A stretch of 40,934 nucleotides of DNA from a virus: IMG/VR virus record IMGVR_UViG_3300033571_025026, positions 1 to 40,934 of that record, one strand, 5' to 3'. The notes beneath the pieces are model-generated. The model did no database searches, was not told the DNA's origin, and was given only the letters and a program-made list of their open reading frames with translations. Every line of letters begins with the position of its first letter. Position 1 is the first letter of the stretch. Made by a program: the position numbers and the translations under genes. Shown piece by piece: positions 28,004-34,621 of this stretch.

Positions 28004-28220
28004 GATCAAACAGTTTTTTATTCGTCTTTACCTCGGATGGAAACAACATTGGAGAATTCAGCTTCCCGGAGGCTTTCTTCTGGTTTTAGCCTTTTTAATG
28101 GCTCAAGGAAAAGTCACCGGTACCGAGTTCGCCTTGATGCTTTCAGCATTTATCCCTTATTACACCAAGCTCATCCATAAATCCACAAATAAATCAACAA
28201 CCAAAACCCAATCAAAATGA
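27996..28220 (+). CDS. Small membrane protein of cargo unit
   Basis: I choose ATG 27996 (MDKIKQFFIRLYLGWKQHW, 74 residues), which overlaps the previous stop. One or two hydrophobic helices are seen (GGFLLVLAFLMAQG; FALMLSAFIPYY), then a lysine- and threonine-rich tail. It may be a membrane anchor or a small holin-like protein. It overlaps the next gene by four bases. The true holin is more likely the gene at 31855. Confidence 0.55.
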   Translation: MDKIKQFFIRLYLGWKQHWRIQLPGGFLLVLAFLMAQGKVTGTEFALMLSAFIPYYTKLIHKSTNKSTTKTQSK

Positions 28221-28789
28221 GACCAATTCTCTTATTTCTGGGGCTAACCTTCGCCTTGTCGAGCTTTGCCCAAACTGTTATCCATCGGGATACTAAAGTA
28301 TCCGCGCCTGTCGTCGCTCCACCTGTTGCCGAGCTTCATGATGTGTACCAACCAATTGTTGCTTTCGATGAAACTGAATTCGGGCTTGAAAAGCTTCGGA
28401 CTGATTCAAGAATCGTAGAATTAAACGGCTTGCAATACAGCCTTCCTGGTGTCTGGAAGCCCATTGATCGGTTTAAGCCTGGAACCTATGCGCAAGTTTA
28501 CCTTGATCTAGTGCATCAACGCGATTCATTTAGGCATTTATCGGAGCATCTGCAAGCGCAATCAATACCACTATCTAAGGTCTTGCATGATTACGATTCG
28601 GTCAAACTCGCCAATGATTCATTAACAGCAGCCATTGGAAAGCCTCAAGAAGTCCCCGCTATTCCCAATATAAGCCCAGGAAGCTTCGAAACGCCACCAT
28701 TTTCTATCGATCCATTACTGTTTATAGGTGCAATGGCCGTCATATGGCTTGTAACACCAGCGTTTATACCAATACCTAGTGTGGTGTGA
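28217..28789 (+). CDS. Exported protein with C-terminal membrane anchor (hypothetical)
   Basis: The protein has 190 residues. A signal peptide (MRPILLFLGLTFALSSFAQ) ends in an SFAQ cleavage-type site. The mature part has a proline-rich stretch (SAPVVAPPVAEL), a helical segment (AQVYLDLVHQRDSFRHLSEH), and a C-terminal hydrophobic helix near residues 167-188 (LLFIGAMAVIWLVTPAFIPI). The likely location is the periplasm with a membrane anchor. No family is recognised. It overlaps the next gene, whose GTG start shares four bases. Confidence 0.6.
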   Translation: MRPILLFLGLTFALSSFAQTVIHRDTKVSAPVVAPPVAELHDVYQPIVAFDETEFGLEKLRTDSRIVELNGLQYSLPGVWKPIDRFKPGTYAQVYLDLVHQRDSFRHLSEHLQAQSIPLSKVLHDYDSVKLANDSLTAAIGKPQEVPAIPNISPGSFETPPFSIDPLLFIGAMAVIWLVTPAFIPIPSVV

Positions 28790-29193
28790 GACATTTACTG
28801 CTAATTGCAATGATGGCGGCCTCGGTCGCCATCTTTGCGCAGCAGTATCGGGTCACTGCTGTTAAAGTGTCCACTGTGGACAGCTCCCGTTCCAACACCG
28901 CGAAAGTTGCACCAAGGGTTAAACTCGTTGAAGATTCAACCGTTGTTTGGATTCCAACTGTATTCACGCCCAATTGGGATGGTCTCAATGATCTCTTTAA
29001 ACCGGTGGTTATGAATGCTGATTCATTCCATTTTGAAATTTATTCCCGCGAAGGTCAACTGCTTCAAACCCTTAAAGCTGGTCAATCGTGGAAAGGCTCT
29101 GGTGTTTCTTCCACCTACATTTGGCTTGCCAAATGGATTGATCGAAAAGGTGTCCGACATCGAGAAGGTGGAATACTGATTGAATTAAACTAA
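28786..29193 (+). CDS. Secreted protein with T9SS type B (CHU_C) sorting domain
   Basis: The protein has 135 residues and begins at GTG 28786 (GTGA overlap with the preceding stop). A signal peptide (MRHLLLIAMMAASVAIFAQ) is followed by a short spacer and a CHU_C-type domain from about residue 56: VWIPTVFTPNWDGLNDLFKP, then FHFEIYSREGQLLQTL, WKGSG, STYIWLAKWIDRKG, and a C-terminal GILIEL strand. This matches the gliding-motility/T9SS type B sorting signal found at the C-terminus of large secreted Bacteroidota proteins. Here it is almost the whole mature protein. It could occupy or use the host secretion machinery. Confidence 0.85.
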   Translation: MRHLLLIAMMAASVAIFAQQYRVTAVKVSTVDSSRSNTAKVAPRVKLVEDSTVVWIPTVFTPNWDGLNDLFKPVVMNADSFHFEIYSREGQLLQTLKAGQSWKGSGVSSTYIWLAKWIDRKGVRHREGGILIELN

Positions 29194-29220
29194 AAGCCCT
29201 GATTGTCTAGGGCTTTTTTT
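29193..29220 (+). terminator. Intrinsic terminator at end of cargo unit
   Basis: AAAGCCCT (29193-29200) pairs perfectly with AGGGCTTT (29209-29216) and runs into T7. It is directly followed by promoter D. Confidence 0.85.
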
Positions 29221-29257
29221 GTGTCCTTTCCTAGCTGTTTTGCTCCAATGATCTTTG
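29221..29257 (+). promoter_or_regulatory. Putative phage promoter D (TGTCCTTTC class) upstream of portal/tail genes
   Basis: GTGTCCTTTC at 29221-29230 is followed after 18 bases by TGATCTTTG at 29249-29257; the next gene starts at 29262. It probably drives the long portal, lysis and tail operon up to the tape measure. Confidence 0.6.
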
Positions 29258-29261
29258 TGTC

Positions 29262-29534
29262 ATGGTACTCAAAGACGCGCTGCAAATGATGGAAGAATCG
29301 GACGGAATCACCGGCGATCGCCAGACGTTTGATGTCGAATTCATTACCTGCAACCGCGAAAAAAAGACCGGTGGTGAAATTATCCGACTTAAAGGTGTTC
29401 GAAAGGTTGGATCTCGATTCCACCAGAAAAAACTTCAGATGATCAACGTGCAAGCCCCAGGCAGCTCTTATCATCCATTCCCTATTCACATTCGACTCAT
29501 TTTAAGAGTTAACAACGAAAAAATTTATTGGTAA
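29262..29534 (+). CDS. Pre-portal small protein (hypothetical)
   Basis: The protein has 90 residues with mixed strands and basic residues (FDVEFITCNREKKTGGEIIR; PFPIHIRLILRVNNEKIYW). It immediately precedes the portal gene, sharing one base (TAATG). Small genes at this place occur in Bacteroidota siphophages, but I cannot name the family. The GGCGATCGCC core at 29313-29322 lies within it. Confidence 0.6.
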   Translation: MVLKDALQMMEESDGITGDRQTFDVEFITCNREKKTGGEIIRLKGVRKVGSRFHQKKLQMINVQAPGSSYHPFPIHIRLILRVNNEKIYW

Positions 29535-30850
29535 TGATCAAATCGCTTGGTAATGGTGTAATTCTCGCTGCTTCTACAGGTGTTATTATGACTCCCGCTG
29601 GACCTGCTCCAAAGGTTTCAGTTCCAGAAGTTATTGGCGGCAGTGATAAATTTGTGCCTTGGGGTGACGATAATTTACAGCCCCAAAACAGGGTTAAGAA
29701 AGCCGAAAAGAGTACAATTATCGGCCCTGCTATTGATAAGCTTGTTCGCTTTGCTTATGCCGCGGGAATTCAAGCAGGGAAAATTGATATTGTCAATAAC
29801 GAAGAGGTTTTTGTGCCCGTGCGTGATCAGAATTTCCTTGATTTTAAACGCAAGTCAAACCTTAATCGCTATTGTTTAGAATCCTTTTCAGATCTCTTCT
29901 GGTTTGGAAATTCATTTCCCAATTTGATCATTACAAAAGATCGATCAAAAACAATCCAGCTCTTTGTCGAGCAAGCCTGTTATTGCCGCTGGGGAAAGCC
30001 AAATGAAAAAACAGGATTGGTGGAAACTTGCTACATCTCTGCAAATTGGGATAAAGGCAATGTGGATCTTGAAACAACTGTGAAGGCAACTGTTGTTGAT
30101 CCTTATTTTGATCCTGTAACGCAGATCAAAGAAGGAACTGATTACAGATATATTATTCCGGTTGATTTTCCTGCTCCCAATTACCACCATTACCAAATGC
30201 CTTCTTGGAATGGCGCCATAACTTCTGGTTGGTTGGATTTCACCTACCAAATCCCTGAGTTTAAAAAGGCAATGATGGCTAATCAGATTTCTCTGAAATA
30301 CCATGTAGAGGTCGAGGACAAATATTGGCCTATTGCTTTTGACAATTGGTCTAAAATGTCAGAATTGGAAAAGGAAGCCGCTAAAAGTGAATGGTTGGTA
30401 GCATTTACCGATAATCTTTCTGATACAAAAAACGCGAATAAATCTCTTTTGACTGAGTTTACTATCACCAGAGACGGCAAAGAGCAAAGTGTCATCAAGA
30501 TTACTCCCATCGACGACAAGATTAAATCAGGTGTTTATGTCGAAGATTCACAAGAAGCCTCTGCACACGTAATCAATTCACTTGGTTTGGATCCAACACT
30601 TTTCCCTTTTAGCAGTGGAAAAGGAATGTCAGCCGGATCTGGTAGTGATAAAAACTCAGCCTATAATCTTCTCATGGTATCGCTTAAACCATACCATGAC
30701 CTAGTTCTTGAGCCTCTGTATGTTATTCGGGACTACAACGGCTGGGACCCAGAGCTTGAATTCCGATTCGCTCACACCTTCATGGCTGAATCCAAATCAG
30801 GAAAGCCGCGCATGCAAGAGGAAGATTCTAAAGCTAAACCCGCCAACTAA
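29534..30850 (+). CDS. Portal protein
   Basis: I choose ATG 29534 (MIKSLGNGVILAASTG, 438 residues), which shares the A of the previous stop codon. The N-terminal VPWGDDNLQPQNRVKKAEKS motif is typical of Bacteroidota phage portals, as is the CLESFSDLFWFGNSFPNLII segment near residue 115. The rest is mixed alpha/beta with a C-terminal LEPLYVIRDYNGW segment. The portal forms the dodecameric ring at the capsid vertex. It lies before the adaptor gene, the standard order. The family call is by motif pattern. Confidence 0.8.
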   Translation: MIKSLGNGVILAASTGVIMTPAGPAPKVSVPEVIGGSDKFVPWGDDNLQPQNRVKKAEKSTIIGPAIDKLVRFAYAAGIQAGKIDIVNNEEVFVPVRDQNFLDFKRKSNLNRYCLESFSDLFWFGNSFPNLIITKDRSKTIQLFVEQACYCRWGKPNEKTGLVETCYISANWDKGNVDLETTVKATVVDPYFDPVTQIKEGTDYRYIIPVDFPAPNYHHYQMPSWNGAITSGWLDFTYQIPEFKKAMMANQISLKYHVEVEDKYWPIAFDNWSKMSELEKEAAKSEWLVAFTDNLSDTKNANKSLLTEFTITRDGKEQSVIKITPIDDKIKSGVYVEDSQEASAHVINSLGLDPTLFPFSSGKGMSAGSGSDKNSAYNLLMVSLKPYHDLVLEPLYVIRDYNGWDPELEFRFAHTFMAESKSGKPRMQEEDSKAKPAN

Positions 30851-31842
30851 TGAGCTTTTTCAAAACCTTCGATGAATTCAAGGAATTCGTTCCTGTTTCC
30901 CTTCAGCTAGATCCTGAATTGAAAAAACTATTGCCTCAATCTCATATCGCTGAAAGCCAATATTTAATTCCGGAAATTGGTTCAGCCTTTATTGAGGAGC
31001 TTCGCGCAGCTTACGACAATAGCACTGAAACCATTTTTCAATCGACTGCCAGAGCTTCAATTCAGGCACTTTTGGCAAACTTTACGATTGCTTTGTTTAT
31101 TCCAAAGCATAAAATTCAAGTTGACAGCCAAGGCGTTCGTGTAACCGAAAACGAAAGCAACAAGGACGCAAAACCCCACGACACCGCTGAAGGCATTAAA
31201 GCCTACGAGCGGGACGGTTGGATATTGCTGGAAAATCTCATGGTTTACTTGGAAGCCAATGCCGCACAGTTCCCTACGTGGGCAGCTTCTGCTGAATCTA
31301 CAATCTTCTCAAAAACCTTGATCAAAACCACCAAGGATTTAGAGGATTATTCTGGAATTCGGGTTTCGCGCAGACTTTTTAAGAAAATCAAACCACACAT
31401 CTTACGCCATGAGACAACTACACTTGTGGCGATCACTGGGCTTCCGCTTTACACCGAATGGTTAGATGAGCTAAAAAGTAATTCAGTTTCCCCTGCAAAT
31501 GCAGTCGTTCTTCCTGAGGCAATGTACATGGTCTGTCATGGAGCGCTCAATGATTCACTTACAACCCTCGATGTTGAGATTGGTGATGATGGAATTACCG
31601 TTGCCAGCAATACTTCCAACTCCAATCAGGTTCGCACCAAAGTAGCTGCATCTGATCAGCGAATCGTCAACATTACCAACCATTGTGAAAAGATTTTCGA
31701 GCAGTACAGAGGCAGTTTGTTGAGTACTCTTCAATCCAATTTCGCATCCTATCCGCTTTTTGTTTCTGGTGGAGCTTACAAAGAGGTGTACACGGGAAAA
31801 CGCAATGAAAACAAGCCCGGAGCAAAGATTTTTAGAATGTAA
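30850..31842 (+). CDS. Head-tail adaptor-like protein (DUF6712-type)
   Basis: The protein has 330 residues and shares one base with the portal stop. The N-terminal half (DPELKKLLPQSHIAESQYLI; TARASIQALLANFTIALFIP) resembles head-tail connector proteins of Bacteroidota phages. The middle (YERDGWILLENLMVYLEAN) and the C-terminal half are helical. It probably bridges the portal to the tail. Confidence is moderate because the pattern is short. Confidence 0.6.
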   Translation: MSFFKTFDEFKEFVPVSLQLDPELKKLLPQSHIAESQYLIPEIGSAFIEELRAAYDNSTETIFQSTARASIQALLANFTIALFIPKHKIQVDSQGVRVTENESNKDAKPHDTAEGIKAYERDGWILLENLMVYLEANAAQFPTWAASAESTIFSKTLIKTTKDLEDYSGIRVSRRLFKKIKPHILRHETTTLVAITGLPLYTEWLDELKSNSVSPANAVVLPEAMYMVCHGALNDSLTTLDVEIGDDGITVASNTSNSNQVRTKVAASDQRIVNITNHCEKIFEQYRGSLLSTLQSNFASYPLFVSGGAYKEVYTGKRNENKPGAKIFRM

Positions 31843-31854
31843 ATCCTTAAAACC

Positions 31855-32223
31855 ATGAATAATTTCTTCAAACGTTGGCCATTTATGTGGCTCATTTTTC
31901 CGCTTTCAATCCTGATGATTTTCTCAGGTCCATTCTTCGCGTGGCTTGATGCAAAATTGGTCGATTTAACAGGGGAGCAATCCATGATCCCGCTTTCAAC
32001 CCTTGCATTGCTTGCAATGGGCTTGTTCGCTTGGATGGCTTCGGCCGATCTCTCCTTTGGAGCAATTCGCTTCAATTTCAAATGGCTTTTTGACTACTAC
32101 CTAAACGATTCCAAATGCAAAGAAGATTTCTATTCTATGCCACCATCGCAGCGATTGTGGTATTTATTGGCAGTACTAGCACTGTTCATGCTAACCTTCG
32201 CGATTGTAATTGCGCAAATCTAG
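31855..32223 (+). CDS. Probable holin (three-TM membrane protein)
   Basis: The protein has 122 residues and three predicted membrane helices: FMWLIFPLSILMIFSGPFFA near residue 10, IPLSTLALLAMGLFAWMASA near 44, and LWYLLAVLALFMLTFAIVIA near 100. This fits a class I-like holin, which makes membrane holes at the end of infection. It lies directly upstream of the endolysin, which starts inside its 3' end in another frame. The small size and location support the call; no family signature is seen. Confidence 0.65.
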   Translation: MNNFFKRWPFMWLIFPLSILMIFSGPFFAWLDAKLVDLTGEQSMIPLSTLALLAMGLFAWMASADLSFGAIRFNFKWLFDYYLNDSKCKEDFYSMPPSQRLWYLLAVLALFMLTFAIVIAQI

Positions 32224-32717
32224 TCAATGCTATTCGGGAAGCGGCCGCCAAGGATATTGGCATCCGCGAAAAGACCGGGAAAAATGATCACCCCGAAATT
32301 GCCCGATGGAATAGGAGGGTAGGCACTAAGGTAAATGCTCCCTACTGTGCTTCATGGGTAGTTAATGTGCTTCTTGAAGCAGGTGTTATGGATGTTCCGG
32401 TCACCGCTTGGAGTCCTTCACTTTTGCCTAAGAGTGCACGGGTAATGTGGATGAATAAGTTGCTTCCAGGAATGAAGCTAGAACCCTTCGATATCCTTGG
32501 AATGTACTTCAAATCCCGCAAGCGAATCGCTCACGTTGGATTTTTCTACTACCAAGTTGGAGATCACATTCGGTCGATGGAAGCCAACACTTCTTTAACT
32601 GCTGTTTCTGGAAGTAACGAGGACAGAGACGCGACCACGGGCGGCGGTGTGGTCTATAAAACCAGACACCAACGCGCCTGGTATGGTGCATCACGATTTA
32701 AAAATTGCTTCAAATGA
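32115..32717 (+). CDS. Endolysin with N-terminal signal sequence (cysteine peptidase/amidase-like)
   Basis: The protein has 200 residues. A signal peptide or anchor (FLFYATIAAIVVFIGSTSTV, HA) opens it. The catalytic domain has the pattern of a CHAP/C40-like peptidoglycan hydrolase common in Bacteroidota phages: IGIREKTGKNDHPEIARWNR near 50, catalytic Cys in APYCASWVVNVLLEAGV near 77, and His in RIAHVGFFYY near 139. The first 109 bases overlap the holin gene in a different frame, so both a holin helix and a signal peptide are encoded by the same DNA. It is followed by a spanin-like gene. Confidence 0.8.
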   Translation: MQRRFLFYATIAAIVVFIGSTSTVHANLRDCNCANLVNAIREAAAKDIGIREKTGKNDHPEIARWNRRVGTKVNAPYCASWVVNVLLEAGVMDVPVTAWSPSLLPKSARVMWMNKLLPGMKLEPFDILGMYFKSRKRIAHVGFFYYQVGDHIRSMEANTSLTAVSGSNEDRDATTGGGVVYKTRHQRAWYGASRFKNCFK

Positions 32718-33346
32718 AAAGTACATCTCAATTATCAATCAAAACATTAAGCATTATCGCCATTGTCCTATTTCTTGCATTTTTAGGAAGTCAATGGCTT
32801 TTAGAGCGAGCTGCTTCAGAAAGGGATAGATGGCACAAGAATTACAATTCTGTTGAATTGGAGCGTGATTCAATTAATGGTTTAGCCATTACCCGTGAGC
32901 TTTCAATTAATGAATTGAAGGAATCTCATGAAAAGGATCTCAAAGCACTGATGGAGGAAAATATCAACATCAATCGATTGCTTCGATTGTCGAAAGTTGG
33001 TGTTAAATCTGGATTCAAAGACGTTCCTAAAAAGTGGACACCAGACACATTGTATCTGCCATCCAATGCCCCATTTGATAGCGCCATGCTTGGGCGATTT
33101 CTAAAAATTGATTCATCCTGCGTAAGTATCGGGATTTTTGAACCTGAAGGATCTGATACCGCCTATGTTTCTGGTCATTGTCAGATGAATCTTACCATGG
33201 CCGTTTATCGAGGGAAAAGAGTTCGGCAACATCACCTTTTTGGAATACCAATTTTCCGTTCAGGACCGCGCCAACCAACCGCCAAAGTGATTGCTGATTG
33301 TCCGGATGCTAAAATTCATGTAACTGACATTGAAATAAAGCGATGA
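32714..33346 (+). CDS. Spanin-like protein (inner-membrane type)
   Basis: I choose ATG 32714 (MKSTSQLSIKTLSIIAIV, 210 residues), giving an ATGA overlap with the endolysin stop. An N-terminal membrane helix (TLSIIAIVLFLAFLGSQWLL) is followed by a coiled coil (ERDRWHKNYNSVELERDSIN; SINELKESHEKDLKALMEEN), the Rz-like layout. The C-terminal half (KKWTPDTLYLPSNAPFDSAM; KRVRQHHLFGIPIFRSGPR) is a beta-rich domain. Spanins disrupt the outer membrane at the end of lysis. The call is from architecture and position; no Rz1 partner is seen. Confidence 0.6.
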   Translation: MKSTSQLSIKTLSIIAIVLFLAFLGSQWLLERAASERDRWHKNYNSVELERDSINGLAITRELSINELKESHEKDLKALMEENININRLLRLSKVGVKSGFKDVPKKWTPDTLYLPSNAPFDSAMLGRFLKIDSSCVSIGIFEPEGSDTAYVSGHCQMNLTMAVYRGKRVRQHHLFGIPIFRSGPRQPTAKVIADCPDAKIHVTDIEIKR

Positions 33347-34155
33347 TCAACGTTGAACTTAAACATGAAAAGCCCAATGAACTTGGTTTTCGGACAATCC
33401 AATCAACCAAGTTTGAGTTTCCTGAATCCCTTGATGAGCTTACAGGTGAGCAAAAGGTCAAGATGGTGGAAATACTCCTAAAGGATTATCCCCAAGATAT
33501 CGCCCACATCAAATTATTTTTTGTTTTCTGCAAGTGCTCCAAGGGGTTTGTTCGTCGTCGAATGACTCCTGATGAATTTAAAATTCAATTGATTGATGGG
33601 CTTTTGAAGCCTGCACTTTTGAAAACAGATATCACCCAAGGATCTCTTAAAGATTACTTGCGTGGCTTTGTCGGGATGGACAATAAACTGAAGAATTTCA
33701 CCTGGAAACAGTTCTGTCTTGTTGACTCATTTACAAATGCTTACCGAGCAGGTAACAAGGATTTAATTGACAATGTTTGTGCTCTGATCTATGTTCCTAA
33801 AGGAAAGCAATTTGATAGCAAGCATGCTGATGATTACATTCCATTGTGGGCTGAAAAGCCCTATCATTTAAAGCTTGCAATTGTAAATGAATTTATCGGG
33901 CTCAAATATGCCATTTCAAAGGACTACAAGAAATTGTTTCCTCAGGTAAATCAAGGGCAATTAACCCCACAGGAAGCATTGAATGCATCTGTTTCTTCTG
34001 AGCCAATAGATTACCACGCCATCACAATCAATCTTTCCGGAGGACCATTTGGCACACGCGATCAGCTCGAAAAAGAGCCGCTTCACAACGTGCTCAAATA
34101 CCTTGACATCAACGCTAAAAAGCCTAAGAAAAATGCTCAACCCCATCAACACTGA
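33343..34155 (+). CDS. Tail-operon protein, possible tail-assembly chaperone (hypothetical)
   Basis: The protein has 270 residues and overlaps the spanin-like gene by four bases. It is helical (LTGEQKVKMVEILLKDYPQD; DNKLKNFTWKQFCLVDSFTN), with a lysine-rich C-terminus (AKKPKKNAQPHQH). Its place between lysis genes and tail genes, some way upstream of the tape measure, resembles Bacteroidota tail-assembly chaperone genes. No programmed-frameshift site was identified, though the next gene overlaps its end by 23 bases in another frame. Confidence 0.5.
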   Translation: MINVELKHEKPNELGFRTIQSTKFEFPESLDELTGEQKVKMVEILLKDYPQDIAHIKLFFVFCKCSKGFVRRRMTPDEFKIQLIDGLLKPALLKTDITQGSLKDYLRGFVGMDNKLKNFTWKQFCLVDSFTNAYRAGNKDLIDNVCALIYVPKGKQFDSKHADDYIPLWAEKPYHLKLAIVNEFIGLKYAISKDYKKLFPQVNQGQLTPQEALNASVSSEPIDYHAITINLSGGPFGTRDQLEKEPLHNVLKYLDINAKKPKKNAQPHQH

Positions 34156-34621
34156 ACAACAGCTCATTGATTTTTTGGAAAAAATCTGCCTTGAAGTTCC
34201 TGTGACACAGCACACCTTGGAAGAACGCCACTTTCATGGATCTTTTGAGGAAGTTTCTGCTGCGCATGGTAATGGAACACTCAATTATCCGGTGGCATAC
34301 CTTGGAGCGTTAAGCGGTCGATTGGCATCGCATGCAGATTCCAATTTCGACATCAAGGTGCCAGCTTTGGTAGTGCTTGATATTGCTGAAAAAGAAAATT
34401 TTTCCCAGCAAAGACAAGCCCGCGATCGTTGCCTTGAAATTGGTATGGCCATCATTGAAAAAGCCTATCAATACTACCATGAAGCCGAATATTTTCAGCG
34501 CATGGATCTTTCAACAGTTCGGTATGATAGAACTTGGGGAAAGCTAGATAATTCAGTTGGTTACGTTTTGACTTTTGAAGCTGGAGCCCATCGGACTATT
34601 AAAAACGAACTCAATGGCTAG
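34133..34621 (+). CDS. Tail-operon protein (possible tail completion/terminator)
   Basis: I choose ATG 34133 (MLNPINTEQQLIDFLEKI, 162 residues); the longer frame from 34049 lies in the previous gene. The layout (LGALSGRLASHADSNFDIKV, VPALVVLDIAEKENFSQQRQ, DRCLEIGMAIIEKAYQYYHE) resembles small head-tail or tail completion proteins. It overlaps genes on both sides (23 and 8 bases). The role is inferred from order within the tail operon. Confidence 0.5.
   Translation: MLNPINTEQQLIDFLEKICLEVPVTQHTLEERHFHGSFEEVSAAHGNGTLNYPVAYLGALSGRLASHADSNFDIKVPALVVLDIAEKENFSQQRQARDRCLEIGMAIIEKAYQYYHEAEYFQRMDLSTVRYDRTWGKLDNSVGYVLTFEAGAHRTIKNELNG

Noticed and set aside
29945-30304. 119-residue minus-strand frame in the portal gene
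   Set aside because: Shadow of the portal coding strand with no start context or protein-like pattern.
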